Below the pieces are notes generated by a model, which saw only the letters and a list, made by a program, of their open reading frames with translations, was not told the origin of the DNA and ran no database searches. The position numbers and the translations under genes are program-made. Of a DNA stretch of 42,801 bases, positions 12,244 through 25,537 are shown piece by piece (positions within the stretch are counted from its first letter, which is position 1; each line of letters opens with the position of its first letter). The DNA is from Lojkania enalia (lineage: Eukaryota > Ascomycota > Dothideomycetes > Pleosporales), in NCBI GenBank assembly GCA_010094045.1, contig ML986868.1, positions 1 through 42,801 on the forward strand, written 5' to 3'.

Positions 12244-12522
12244 TATAATAGTATAGATAAGATAATAGGTCTAAATATAGTACAAATCTACTTAGAGGTA
12301 TATAAGAGTATATAAGGGTTTAGAGACCTAAGAATTCTATTAACACCTATAGGCCTTATATAAAAGGATATAGAAGAACTACTAAGCTACTTATAAGGGA
12401 GTATACAACTATATATAGAAGGGAAAAGGGGTAGAACTAAGGGTAAAATAAGATAAGTAAAAAGCTTTAAGATAAAATTATATATACAGCTTTTTATAGA
12501 ACAATTTCTTTATATTATTATA
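12244..12522 (-). repeat. Solo LTR of the chromovirus family
   Basis: A 279 bp LTR, minus orientation, flanked by the direct repeat CTAGA at 12239-12243 and 12523-12527. Removing the LTR and one CTAGA restores the minus-strand reading N*ELLAIIVY, the conserved RNase H motif KELLAIV. The insertion point is therefore exact. The solo form is expected after recombination between the two LTRs of a full element. This site also fixes the true LTR ends for all other copies. Confidence 0.95.
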
Positions 12523-12527
12523 CTAGA

Positions 12528-12649
12528 AGTTCTTAGTTATATATATTATAATTTATCTCTACTAGTATAAGTTTTTATAAATAGTATACTACTAGATATT
12601 ATTTTCTATTATAGATTTATATAAAAATTCCAGCTATTCTTATTTCTAA
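12528..12649 (-). pseudogene. gypsy-2 RNase H central fragment
   Basis: A short piece between the solo LTR and pogo-like transposon 1. On the minus strand it reads LEIRIAGIFI, then YNRK*YLVVYY and NYNIYN*ELL, matching the RNase H pattern (peptides equivalent to D-ASD-AIAGI, PVAYYSRKL, NY-IHDKELL). Confidence 0.8.
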
Positions 12650-14487
12650 TAATATAAGTAGTAAGCAAGTATACTGGGTAAGTAAGTATACTACCTTACT
12701 AACTTTATATAATACCCTACCTTCTAATAATAATAGTTTAACCTATAAATACCTAATCCAGCTATAATAAAGTAGATATCTCTCTAGCTATCTTAGCTAT
12801 TAATAATAAGCAACTTTAAAGTAAAAGACGTGCTACTTTTATATATAATATCTTCTAAAGAATAATACGTTAATAATACAATAGAATTACTATATAATAT
12901 AATTATAAGCTAAATTTAAAGAAACTTACTAAGCTAGAAGAGGAAGCTATTATTATATATATACTTAACCTAGATTCGCGAGGATTTATACCCTTTCTAA
13001 ATACTATATAAAATATAGTAGATAAGCTATATACTAAGTACAGCACTAGATAGGTTAGTTAAAAATAGTCTAGAAACTTTATTAAGTAAATAAATAGTCT
13101 TAAAATATAATTTAATCGATTATACAATTATTAGAAAGCTTTATATAAAGATCCTAAAATTATTAGAGCCTAGTTTAAGCTTATAACGCGTATAAAAGCT
13201 ATATATAGTATCTATAATAAGAATATCTACAATTTTAATAAAGCTGGCTTTATAATAGGTAAGATATTACCTAAGCTAGTTATTACTAGTTTAGAAAGAT
13301 ATAGTCGACTAAAAGCTATATAGCTAAAGAATTATAAGTAGGTTATAGTAATCTAGGGAATTAATACTACTAGGTAGGCAATCCCGCCTTTTATTATTTT
13401 TACTAGCTAATACTACCTTTCTACCTAATATAAGAATAATAATATACCTAAGAATTAGGCTATTAAACTAAACAATAATAGATAGACAACTAATAATCTT
13501 AGAGTTAAATAGCTAAAGGACTATTGAGTAGATATATAGCAACTACTTATTCTTAATAGCTATAAGAGTTATAACTCGCTTAAATTCCAGGCAATCTATA
13601 AGAAGAATAAGATCTATACTCTCTATATACTATTATACTTATTATATCTCTTATAGCCTTTTAATATAGGTTACTTCTTACTATTAAAGTAAGCGTATAG
13701 TAGTTAGATTAAGAGCCTAATCCGCGACTATATTAATTATATTATAAAGCTTAAGTTCCTTCTAAATTTCTATACTATCTACTAGCAATTAATTATAAAG
13801 GATAATATCCGCACAAGCTTTTAAGGGGCTAGTTTAGTCCTATATAATCTAAAAGTAGTAATATTAAAGCTTAATATAAAGTTTCGTACGCTAATACTAC
13901 CTACGCTAGAAGTTCTTATATAGGAAGCTAAAATACTAAGCAACTAGTATAAATTAAAAGCTTAATTAATATTAATTTACAATCGGATTTAAAGGTATAA
14001 AAATTTATTATCTACTTCTATTATTATAGTAATTAATCAGCTTAAAAAAGGTGCTAAAATAATACTTTATTTAGCTATATTACTAAAGGGTTAAGTTACT
14101 AGCCTTAAGAAAGTAAATAAGGCTACTATAACGCGTAAATAGTATAAAAAGAAGCGGATTTAGAAGTAAGGCACCTTATTAAAAGTAGAGGGAAAGGAGA
14201 TTATTACTTAAATAGCGGTTAAGTAGTAGTTAAAGGGTAAAATATATTAAAGTAAAACGCGATTAGGTGTAAGTTAATAAACTTCTATATACTATAGTTA
14301 CTATAGAGAGACTAGGTATAACTTATATATATGCGAGAAGGGTACTATAAATACTATTTAATTAAGGATATATATTATATTTATAGTATTTTAATACGTT
14401 ATAAAAATATATCGCTAGAATAGTTAAAAAAGTTAATAAAGTAGTATACTTACTTACCTAGTATATTTACTTACTACTTATATTATA
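12650..14487 (+). mobile_element. pogo/Fot1-like DNA transposon 1
   Basis: About 1.84 kb, inserted in the gypsy-2 RNase H. The ends carry inverted repeats of roughly 55 bp (12650-12706 and 14433-14487) sharing ATAAGTAGTAAG, TATACT and GGTAAGTAAGTATACTA blocks. An AT-rich TA-containing target makes the outermost 1-3 bases uncertain. The gypsy-2 frame reads through when it is removed. Confidence 0.9.
12763..14345 (+). pseudogene. Decayed pogo/Fot1-like transposase 1
   Basis: DDE transposase of the Tc1/mariner superfamily, pogo/Fot1 branch, which cut and pasted the element at TA sites. Order: helix-turn-helix N-terminus (LNLKKLTKLEEEAII, then LNLDSRGF, about 12900-12990), the YNFNKAGF region, IPPFIIF, and the catalytic segment LLILNSYKSYN near 13545, in which the family's Asp is Asn. 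YLLYLL*PFNIGYF and LLK*AYSS follow. A C-terminal CCHC-like knuckle is at about 14290-14335 (YYSYYRETRYNLYICEKG; Cys, Gly and His mutated). Frame broken by TAG/TAA. Confidence 0.9.
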
Positions 14488-15806
14488 TTAGTTTTTATAA
14501 AAGCTTTCTTTTCTAGGTTATAAAGCTTTAATACTAGTTTTTACTAAAATTATTTCTTAACTTCTAAGAAGGCTTTTTCTTATTTATTTCTCTATATAAA
14601 AGTAATATCTTTTCTTAATAGTTAGGTTAAGAGTATAATTATATTACTCTAATTATCTATAAAAGTTTAATAGAAATTATAAAATCTTATAAAAAATTAG
14701 ATATCTTTAACTAACTTTAGAGTTAACTAGTTTCTAATTACTACTAATTTATTTAGGTTTATTTATAGTTATCCTAGTTTAATAATAAATTCTAAGTAGT
14801 TTATTTATATAGTATAGAATTTATATTTTCTTACTTTAAAATATAATTTTACTACTTATAATACGTGTAGTACTTATATAATATATTTCTTATATTCTTA
14901 CTTTATTTTTAAATATATAAAAACGTTATCTAAATAGATTATATAGAATTATCTAAAATATAGTTTTAGTACCTTATTAATTTATTTTTAGAAAGTAGCT
15001 AGTATATTAGTAAGTTTAAATAGTATAACTAAGTATTTAAAAAGTCTCTTTTTTATCCTAAATACTATTTTCTATTTATCTTTTTCTTTAATATAAATTT
15101 AGTAATATATATTCTAGATATCTAATTTTATAAAGATAGTAGCTTCTCTTAATTAGACTTTTAAGTTATAGATAAATAGTAAAGGGTATTAGTCTTTAAT
15201 TATAATATTATTAAGAGTGCGATAATTAATATATATTTATAAGTCTATTATTCCTTTCTTATCTATAAAGAATATAGAGTATACTACTAGTAAATTTAAT
15301 TCTTAGATTATTTCTTTCTTTAGGTACTCGTCTATATATTATTTTAGAGCCTCTACTTCCCTTAATATTAGGCTATATATTAGTCTATATCCGGGTTCTT
15401 TTTCTAGTTATAGTTTAATTTTATAATTATATTCTCTATATTTAGGTAGATATTATAGTAGTTTTTAGAGTTATTCTATTAAGTATTAGTATTCTTTAAA
15501 TATATTATATAATATACTTCTTATTAGAAATAATTCTTTTACTACTTCTTTTACTATTATAGTAGGTTATTTTTTAACTAGCTAGCCTAAGTTTTTAAGA
15601 ATAATTTATCTAGTTTACTAATTTATCTAAGAGTTTTCCTTTCTTAGCTATAGGATTTCTAGAATAATATTATAGTTGGTAATTTTTATAATTTAGAAAA
15701 TTTGTTCTTATTAGATTATTCTTAGAATTTTAAACTCTTCTAGTTCTATAGTATATATAAATTTCTTCTAAAAGTCTTTTCCCTTTATAATTTAGATTAT
15801 AATATA
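14488..15806 (-). pseudogene. gypsy-2 reverse transcriptase and start of RNase H
   Basis: On the minus strand, from right to left: LP*YREY-like entry, EALK*YIDEYLKKEII, FFVDKKGI, ATIFIKLDI*NIYY, FRIKKRLFKYLVILFKLTN, and the RT active site YLDN (14925-14936; the second catalytic Asp is Asn). It ends in the linker KKAFIKTN at the edge of transposon 1. It is the minus-strand continuation of the protease fragment right of transposon 2. Confidence 0.88.
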
Positions 15807-17650
15807 TCTTATAAATAAGCGGTCTATATAAGCAAGCAGTCTACTCTATCAACTTTTTTAACCTTTATATACGTATAGCTTAATAATAAAGTAATATAAT
15901 AGCAATTTACAACTTGCACGATTATTCTATATAAACCTCTACATCCTTCTAATATATATAAGAATTATATCTAGTTTTACTACAGCAGCTATAGCGCGCT
16001 TTATACTATCCGCTTATACCTAATCGTACCCTAAATTAGTATATTATAGCTTAAATTTCCTCCTTATTATCTATTTTAATAATAATTATCTCTTCTTATA
16101 CTTTTATTAGGGTCCCTTACGCTTAAATCTGCCTTTTTTTCTACTATTTCCGTTTTATTGCTACTTTATTCACTTTTTAAAAGCTGACGATTTTATTATA
16201 TATTAACCCGATCTAATATATCGCTTTTATAGAGCCTTTCTTAAGCTAATTTAGCTTCTTAATAATATAAGCTAGTAAAGAACTTATATTCCTTTAAATC
16301 CGATTATAAATTAATATTAATTAAACTTCTAACTTATACGTATTACTTAGTATTTTTACTTCCTATAGAGTATTATTTTATACTAGCGGTATTAGCGTAT
16401 AAAGCTTTATATTAAGTTTTAAAAGTACTACTTCTAGATTAAATAGGATTAGACTAGCTCCTTAAAAGCTTATATAGATATTATCCTTTATAATTAATAT
16501 ATTAAAAGCAGCTTTAAAGGCTAGAAAGAACTTAAGTTTTATAATATAGTTAATATAATTACATACTAAAACTAAGATCTAATTTCTATATATACGCTTT
16601 AATAGTAAAAAGTAGCTTATATCTAGTAGCTGTAATAGATGTAATAAATAAGCTGGTATATAAAGTAGAATAATACTCTATTCCTCGCAGAGTTTCTAGA
16701 AATTAAGTAAGTTATAGCTGTTATAGCTATTAAAGATTAGTAGTTAATACGTACCTACTATATAATCTCTTATATACCTATAAAAGTACTTTAACTACTT
16801 AATACTAAGTTTATTTATTGTCCAGCCGTTTTTACTAACTATAATAGCCTAGTTCTTAGGTATATTGTCGCCTTTATACTAGGTAGAGAGATAGTAGTAA
16901 CTAGTAATAATAATAAAGAGTAGAAGCGTCTAGCTAGTAGTATTAATCTCCTAAATTACTAAAATCTATTTACAATTATCTAATTAAATTACCTTTAGTT
17001 AATCACGTCTCTCTATACCTATAATAACTAGTTATAATAAGATAATACCTATTTAAAAGCCAGATTTATTAAAGTTATATATATTCTTATCTATAATACT
17101 ATACTTCTTCTTAATACGCTATATAAGCTTAAACTAGCCTTTAATTACTTTAGAATCTTTATATAGAGTTCTCTAATAATTATAAGGCTAATTTAGGCGT
17201 ATTTTAAGCTTAGGAGTACGTTTAATAAAGTTCCTAAACTAATATATACTAATCTAACCTATACCGCGCTTAGTAAATAAGCTATTAACTATATCTTATA
17301 TAATAGTTAAGGTAGGTATAAATTCTTATAAATCTAGGTTAAATATATATTAAATAATAACCTTCTTTTTAGGTTTTATTAGTCTCTTCAAGTTAGGCTT
17401 ATAATTGTACTATAAGCAGATTCCGGTATATTATTAGTATACGGTTATTCGAATTATATTAAATATTAAAGTAGCGTATCTTTTACTATTTATTTAGCCT
17501 CTTTTAATAGTTAAAAAGGCTAAATTTACTTAATTCTCGTTTTAGGCTATATTCTTATTATTTTATTATTATATTATTATTAAAAGCTTAGGTATCGCGT
17601 TTTAGTAATAGGGTAAACCGCTTACTTATATAGGCTACTTACTTATAAGG
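15807..17650 (-). mobile_element. pogo/Fot1-like DNA transposon 2
   Basis: 1844 bp with TA target duplications at 15805-15806 and 17651-17652. Inverted ends (15807-15850 and 17606-17650) share CTTATAA, TAAG and CTATATAAG blocks and differ in sequence from those of transposons 1 and 3. Inserted between the protease and RT of gypsy-2. Confidence 0.92.
15905..17560 (-). pseudogene. Decayed pogo/Fot1-like transposase 2
   Basis: Same architecture as transposase 1, read on the minus strand: N-terminal helix-turn-helix region (YKPNLKRLIK, FNLDLQEF), NIYNFNKSGF, IVSKNG*TINKLSIK, the catalytic segment LLIFNSYNSYN (Asp to Asn) and CEE*SIILLYIPAYLLHLL. Near 15930 a C-terminal knuckle reads CCSKTRYNSYIY. 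It keeps more original residues than the other two. TAG/TAA stops throughout. Confidence 0.88.
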
Positions 17651-17652
17651 TA

Positions 17653-19640
17653 TATTATAGGGTTATTCTAATTATACTATAAGTATTTCTTTTCTAGTAA
17701 TATAATTACTAGCTATAAAATTCTTTATTACTCTACTATTAATAAGTATATATACCTTATAGCTATAATATTATTCTAGTATTATAAGATAATATTCTCC
17801 TATATTTCTATATAATTAAATTATTTTAGGCTAATAGGCTATTACTTTTTTTATAAATATATATTTTAGATATTTCTATTCTAGATATTTATATTATAAT
17901 CTTCCTCTAATATATACTTTAGGTAGTAGAAGTTCTAGTTTAAGTACTATATAGTTTTAAGTTTATTTTATAACTTCCTATTCTATTATAACTTCTTATT
18001 TTATAGGGTTTTCTAGTACCTTATCTTTATTTAGTTGTCTTAGCTATATATCTATATTTTCTTTTCTTTTTTAGTAGGCCTTATATTATCGTTTAATATA
18101 CAATATCTATACTATCTTAAAATATATTAGATAGTATTAATTTATATAAGAATTATTATCTTCTCTAACCTAATAGTTCTATTCTTATTTATATTATAAT
18201 ATTTTTAGTATCTAGTATTTTACTAGTACTTTACTTTATAAGAAGGCTACTACTTTTTATACTATATATACAGTCTTATTCTAATCTATTATATTAAGAT
18301 ATTCTTCTACTACTTTTATCGTCTCTATCTATTTTTAGAAGTATAAGAAGCGGATCTCTATAGGGTAGATATTTTACTATTCTTTATAAACGTTAATAAT
18401 ATCTTATTCTAATCTATTCTTATTATAGAATCTTATAGGTAGTTCTTCTTATAATATAGTTATAGGAGCTAGGGTTTCCTATTTATACTCGATTATTTCT
18501 TATTAGTATATAAAATATACTCTAGATACTAGTTTAGGTATTAATACTCTAGTAGTAGCTTCTTCTATTTATAATAGGGTGTTTATTTCTTTATTCTTAT
18601 CTAATTCTTCTTAAACTTCTTCTAGCTATCTTTTTATACATTCCTATATTACTATAAGTTATATTTTCTTCTAAGACTAATATTTTATAGCTTCTTTAAA
18701 TTGTTAGTATATTTAATACTTATCTTTATTATAGAAGAATAAATATAGAGTTCTATATTTTATAGTTGCGGCTAGTTTTTCTTTACCTGCTTCCTACGGT
18801 TTATCTTCTATAAGCCGGTTTTTCTTTTCTTTCTTTTTACTTCAATATTCCTTTACTATATATTCTAGTTTCTAATAATTATAGTACTTAATATCTTTCT
18901 TATAAGTCTTTCTTTCTTAAGTTGTCTATAGCTTAGGCTTCTTTTCTCTAGTAGTATTTAGATCTATAGATCCGCCCGTATTAATAGTTCTTACTAAAAA
19001 GTATACCCTTTAGTAGTACGCTTATTTTTTCTTATTTTTAAACTAGTATAGTTTATTATTAATTCTTTTTACTAGTTAAAAATATAATACTAGGTTCTAA
19101 AATTATTCTATATATATTATTACCCTTTTTATTTTTATTTTTAGTCCTCTATAGAATTTTAATATTATATTATAGTCGTTCTATATAACTTTATTTAAGA
19201 GCTATTAAAAACTTAATATATATAAGATAATAGATTTTAGTTAAATTAGATTATAGAGTCTATCTTCTACTACTCGTACTTTATTAATATTTCTAAACGC
19301 TAGTTTAAGTTTCTATTAAAAGTATACTAAACTTATAAATATTATCTTAGTTTTACTTTTCTAATATTCTTCTATATAGTTCTTAAAATCTATTAAAAAG
19401 GACTAGAACTAGTTAAGTAGTTTACCTATTAGGTAGGCTCCTATAAATAATACTTTCTTATTCTTATACTAGATAATATCTAGATTAGTATTAATATAGA
19501 TTTTTACTACTACTAGGAGTTCTTTAAATTTAGACTTAGTTTTATTAAACTTATTAAATAGTACTAACTTAATTCGTTGCTAATAATATATTATTAGTAG
19601 TACTCTTTTAACTTATTTAAGTTTCTAGATAATTCCTATA
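17653..19640 (-). pseudogene. gypsy-2 gag and protease
   Basis: On the minus strand, a gag-like region (about 19600 to 18900) precedes a Lys/Glu-rich stretch and then the aspartic protease. The protease active site reads LINSRVIKNFI around 17717-17745 (NSRV at 17729-17740), the mutated form of the gypsy signature LIDSGATKNFI; both changes in DSG are G-to-A type. Gag and protease would have formed and matured the particle. Not functional. Confidence 0.8.
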
Positions 19641-19684
19641 AGTCTTATTTCTTATTTACTATTAACTATTTCTTATATTCCTTT

Positions 19685-19963
19685 TATAATAATATAAAGA
19701 AATTATTCTACAAAAAGCTTTATATATAACCTTATTTTAAAGCTTTTTACTTATCTTATTTTACCTCTAGTTCTACCCCTTTTCCCTTCTGTATATAGTT
19801 ATATACTCCCTTATAAGTAGTTTAATAGTTCTTCTATATCCTTTTATATAAGGCTTATAGGTGTTAATAGAATTCCTAGGTCCTTAAACCCCTATATACT
19901 CCTATATACCTCTAAGTAGATTTATACCGCATTCGGATCTATTATCTTACCTATACTATAATA
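19685..19963 (+). repeat. 5' LTR of copy C (279 bp)
   Basis: Long LTR form beginning TATAATAATATAAAG, without the 20 bp deletion. Outer flank CCTTT (19680-19684). It is followed directly by TTATATAGAAGAAC, as in copy B. Confidence 0.93.
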
Positions 19964-20440
19964 TTATATAGAAGAACTTAATACTATTAGTAACAGCCTC
20001 TTTAATAATATTATATCGATTATTTATTTAACTATATTAAAGTCTAAAATATACTTAATTTAGTTTAGATTATAATATTTATATACTATTATATTAAATT
20101 ATTTAGTTATCTAGATAGAATTTTAGAGACCTTCTATTAATCGAAGCCTTTAGGTTTAGAACTTTCTATCTTCTATAATTAGAATTACCTTTAGAAAAGC
20201 CGTATAGAGTATATCTAGGTAGAAACTTAAAGACTACTAATAACCTATTAGAATTAGAGGCAACCGCCGATATCTAACTATAATTTACCTTTTAATTCCT
20301 ATACTAGAATTAATATATATATAAATTATAGTAAGAGTAAACTTTTATCTATATATATAGAACAACCGTTACCTTTTATAGGGGGCCCTATAATAAGCGG
20401 ACCCCTCTCTATAGGGCCTATAATAAAGAACCTATCTAAT
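19964..20440 (+). other. 5' leader of copy C
   Basis: Non-coding leader between LTR and gag. It contains a GC-containing block near 20379-20425 (GGGGGCCC and CTATAGGGCCTATAATA) that is also present in copy B (about 10805-10850). No tRNA-complementary primer site was identified by eye. Confidence 0.6.
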
Positions 20441-21560
20441 TTAAAAGAGAATTAGAGTAAATTAACCCTTAAAGAATAAATCGCAATTTTATAAGAGAAG
20501 ATTATACGTTTAATATAATAGAAAACTATTAGTTCTAATTAACTTCTATAAACTACTAAATTAGAACTAATAATATATTAAGAAACTTTTATAATTCTCC
20601 TAGTAAGAAACTTTTTAGCTACTCTTAAACCCCCTTAAACCTACCTTACTAAATATATACCTAAGATTAAAAGCCTTATAAATAGTAGTAAACCTATATT
20701 TAAATAATAGTAAGCTTTAATTTTAGACCGATTTAAAATTAATATAAATTACTATCTAATAGAATATATATGTATAGTATTAGTATAAGAATATATTTCT
20801 AGTACTGCGAAAGAGTATCTAGAGTTAAAATACCTAGTTAAATTAGACTAGTATTAGTTTAAGAATACTAAAGAAATAATTTTACTTCTATAATCGTATT
20901 TTATTATAGGTAATAAAAAGATAGAAGTATAATAGACGTTTTAGGTTCTAAAGATAAATAAGAGAGAAATATTCTTAACTTTTAAAGCTCGCTTTATTAG
21001 TATAGCTATTAGGGGATCTATATCCTAATCTAAATAGTTCTTCTACTTATAGGATAAGATTCTCCCTAGCTTAAGAATACTAAACCTTAGCTTTAAACTT
21101 ATATAAAAAGGCTTCTTTAATACTATAGTCGCCTACTTAATAGCCTATAATATAGAAAGAAAAAACGTTTCTAGCCTCCTAGAATAAACTACTAGCCTAT
21201 AAGTTATAGCTAAAATAAATTTAGATCGGTACTAGAAGATTTCTAAGAGTTTATCTAAAGTAATCTATAATCTAATACTATTTTAATCTATTCTAGTATT
21301 AACACCTTATTCTACTATAATTACTTTCTAATAATCTAGTAAGACTCTTACATCTAAAAGGTATATAACCCTAGGTAATTACTATAATTATAGTAAATTA
21401 GAATACTTTACAAACAAATATATAGTCCTTAAAATATAAGAAATAGAGGTTAAATAAGAGAAGATTAAAGAAGAAAAGTTCTTAGACGTAAATAAGTACT
21501 ATCTAGATAGTTCTTAAGTAGGAAACAGAGACGTTTAAGAAAACTCTCTGTCCTAGACTT
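20441..21560 (+). pseudogene. Decayed gag of copy C
   Basis: Capsid-type gag: YLELKYLVKLD*Y*F near 20820, then FKARFISIAIRGSIS near 20983 (typical retrotransposon gag core). A zinc knuckle is at 21380-21421, where the CX2CX4HX4C pattern has become YX2YX4YX4Y through C/T and G/A changes. An acidic tail follows, then protease. Stops are TAG/TAA only. Confidence 0.88.
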
Positions 21561-21599
21561 AAGTAAGTATAATTTATTAAATATCGATTTATTGTATTT

Positions 21600-24500
21600 A
21601 TTTAGATAAAAATACTTCTAAATTTCTACTATCTTATATTTAAAAAGCGTTAGTATACAACTAAACGCTCTTATTAATATAGGCGCCTAAAGTTTCCTAT
21701 TCCTTAATTCTATAGTAGCTAGATTACTCTCCTAAGCCCTATATATCTTAATATAGTACTTACCCTTTAAAATTACTATTAAAGGTTTTTAGGACCGAAT
21801 TTGAACTCTAGTTAATTAGTATATCTACTTATACCTACGAATTAATAAAAGAACTATTTAAAACTATCTATTTATTATTATAGACTTAGGTACTTAGGAT
21901 TATATTATTAGTATTAAATAGTTATATTATTTTCAACTCCAGCTAGATATAGATAACAATTAGATTATATAGCCTTTTAAGTATCCTACTACTTATAATT
22001 CTTTACCTTCTCTTCTTATATAATTAACTTAGCTAGCACGTAATAAGGAAGTAGAGCTAGATATCCAGTAATACGACGTTCTATAAGAAAAGAATTAGTA
22101 TTAGTAGTCTTATAGTTTAACTATCTATTATATTAAAAGTCTACTAAGACTACTAAAACTATATTAATCTCTTATAGCTTATAGTCTAAATAAGTTTAGA
22201 GCTCCCGTACGCCTATATATAATAAAGTTAGAACTCGATCCGAAGAAAGTCCGTTCTCCTATTATCGCTCTTATTTTAGCTAATACTTTCTACTTTAATA
22301 TAAAGAGGAAAGAAAACAAGTTTTTCTCTACGTCTCTATATAAAATTAAGTAGCTAATTAAAGACAAGTAAGCTCTAGACCTAGAAAATAAGGCTAAAAA
22401 TAAAGTACTAGTAAATCTCCGATTACTATCTAAATACTATAAATATTAGAATATATTTAGTAAAACTGTGGCTTATTAATTACTAGAATACTATTCTTAT
22501 AATTATAAGATTATCTTTATAAAACCCCTCCCTAATAGTTATAGCCCGTTATATAAGTAGAATATTAAGGAGCTGGAAGTAACTAAAAAGTATATTATAG
22601 ATAATCTACGGTATAGGTATATTAAGTAGAATTAGAGCTCTTTTATATCTCTAATCCTTTATATTTATAAATTTAATAGTAACCTATATATTTATATAGA
22701 TTATTATAAACTTAATACTCTTATCTATAAGAATATATATCCGATACTATATATAGATAAACTCTTATCTAGATCTACTAAAGTAGTAATTTTTATTAAG
22801 TTTAATATTTATACAGCTTTTAATAAGATTAGAATAGACCCTAGTTCTAAAGAATATACTATCTTTTAGACTCGATACAGAACCTATAAGTATAAAATTC
22901 TACCTTTTAAATTATATAATAGTTTAGCAACTTTCTAGTATTATATAAATAATATACTAATTAACTACCTAGATAATTTTTATATTACTTATTTAGACGA
23001 TATTTTTATCTATTCTAAAGATAAGGTAATATATACTATCTATATTAAGAAAGTTCTTAAGAGATTATATTAAGTAGGGTTATAAGTTAATATTAAGAAG
23101 AGCGAATTCTATATTACCTGAACTAAATATCTTAGCTATATCCTCTTAAATAAAGGTCTTAAGATTAATCTAGAGAAGGTAGAAGTACTATATAACTAGT
23201 AGCTACCTACTACTATAACAGGTGTAAAATCCTTTTTAAGTTTTACTAAATTCTATTAATAGTTTGTACTAGAATTCTCGCGTATTATAAAGCTAATTAC
23301 TATATTATAGAGCCTTATAACCCTTTTTATATAAACTTTAGAATGTAATATTACCTTTAAGAAATTAAAGTCAGCCCTATTAAGTATACCTATACTCTAC
23401 TACTTTAACCCTATATTAGAAATAAAAATAGAAACCAACGCTTCTAATAGAGTAGTTATAAGAGTACTATTATAGAAATATTCTAATAGAAAATAGTATC
23501 TTATAGCGTTTTATAGTAAGATTCTATCCGGTTCGGAACTAAACTAGAAGATTTATAATAAGAAACTATTCGCAATTATTACTATATTTAAGTAATAGAG
23601 GGTAGAACTTACTTCTATAACTACTAGAATTCTAATATATACTAATTATTACTTACTTAAATATTTTATAACTATAAAAGTATTTAATACTCGTTAAATT
23701 TATTAGACTAAAGAATTAGCTTAATATTAGTTCCGAATCGAGTATACTCTAGATAAAAATAATACTAGAGTAGATATCTTTAGCTATTATAAATAAAATA
23801 TAAAAAACTTAAAAGTAGCTTAAACTAATAACTAGTTAAGAGTCTTATTTAAACTGTATTAACTTTACCCCTAAATTAATACCGAATTAGCCTAGTCTTA
23901 TATTACTTAAATAATAACTTAAGTAGCTATATTAAATATTATTAAAGGCTAGGAGTAGATTATATTATTAGACTTTCTAGAGTTAATTATTATATTACTA
24001 TAGAAAAACTAAGCCTCCTTTATACAGAAATATACCTTCTTATTCTATAAGTATTAGATAGAGAATAGACTACTTCTCTACGATAATCGCTTATATATTC
24101 TATTAGATTTAGGCCTTTATATATAACTTATATAAGAGGCTTATAACTAAGTATCTTCCACATATCTAAATACTACTAAAACCTATTAATTACTATCTTA
24201 GAAGTACTACTAGAAGGGTATAGAAGCTACTTATAAATAATATATATAGAATTATATTTTATACTATAAAGTTTATCTAATATAAACTTAAACCCTAGGT
24301 TTTATCTACCTACTTTCTATACTAAATTAACTAATATAGTATCTATATATTAATTTTAAGGATTTTTCTATAGATAAGTCTAGATATAATTAGATTATAG
24401 TAGTAATTAATTACCTATCTAAATAAGCTATATCTATTCTCTACTATTATATAATTAATATATAGGGAATAGCTAAATTATTTATTTAATAGATATACTA

Positions 24501-25530
24501 CTTTAGCTATATACTTAAAACTATTATTTTAAATTAAGAACCTTAGTTTATATCTAGTTTCTAGTCTAAATTCTACTATATTTTAGATATAAAGATTAAA
24601 CTATCTACTACTTATTATAAAGAAACTAATAGATAGATAGAGATTATAAATAAGTATATTAATTAGAGACTATATCTTTTTATATCCTTCTATTAGAATA
24701 ACTAGAGTTCTCTATTACCTATAATTAACTGAGTATAAGTAATTCTACCTTATATAACTATTAGAATATCCTTATATTAGATTTTATATAAATTTAAACT
24801 CTATTAGAGTTAGGATTAGAAATATTCTATTAATTCTATTACTATAATAGATAAATTAAATTGTAAGAATACTTTAGCTCTAGTAACTTATATATATATA
24901 GCCTAGGAAACTATAAAGGCTAATATTAAGAAAACTTAGGATTATATATAATCTATTATTAACTATTACTAGTAACTAATTAATTAGTAGATTAGTAATA
25001 TAGTCTACCTAAATACTAAGAATTTTATAGTCTAGAGACTAAGCTAAAAGCTATCTAATTAATAGAAGAGTCCTTTTAAAGTATTAAAATAGGTTAGAAA
25101 CTTATACTATCTATAGCTATTCTTAGGGTTAAAAATATATAATATCTTTATACTAAACCTACTATATAAAAACCTCTAAAATCTTCTACTAGGGTAAAAA
25201 GCTCTAAAACCACCCGCTATTACTATTAAAGGGGTAGAAGAGTAGGAGGTTAAAGAAATACTAGCTAGTAAACTATATTATAAGACCCTTAAATACTATA
25301 TAAAATAGGTAGGATATAATTCTAACCTAGTCTAGTATAAAGCCTTAAATTTTATAGGTTTACCTTATAAGCTAAAAACTTTTTATAATAAGTATCTAAA
25401 TTAGCTAGGACTTCTAAGAACTCTAACTAAATAGATTAAAGTATATAAAGATAGTATAAAAAATATAGATTATTTAGTAGATAATAATATATAAGAGTTA
25501 AATAGTAGATTTTAAAAACTAAAGTATAGA
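21600..25530 (+). pseudogene. Decayed pol of copy C (protease to chromodomain)
   Basis: Protease motif ALINIGA at 21667-21687 (family ALIDTGA, with D to N and T to I). RT: IKELEVTKKYI near 22568, IYIDYYKLN near 22690, IFIKFNIYTAFNKIRI near 22790-22840, catalytic YLDD intact at 22990-23001. RNase H at about 23425-23600 (FYSKILSG). Integrase from about 24050 to 24800 with LSTTYYKETN near 24600. Chromodomain about 25235-25410. Domain order PR-RT-RH-IN-chromodomain defines a chromovirus. Many in-frame TAG/TAA. Confidence 0.93.
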
Positions 25531-25537
25531 CCCGAAA

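Larger units (their letters stand above)
11651..19684 (-). mobile_element. Ty3/gypsy element gypsy-2, nested and truncated
   Basis: A different gypsy lineage from the chromovirus. On the minus strand the order is gag and protease (17653-19640), RT (14488-15806), RNase H (14488-14560 plus 12528-12649 plus 12100-12238) and the zinc-binding N-terminus of integrase (about 11651-11820). It is split by two pogo/Fot1-like transposons and a solo LTR. The integrase core and 3' LTR are missing at the left; the 5' LTR is not visible at the right, where copy C begins. Confidence 0.88.
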
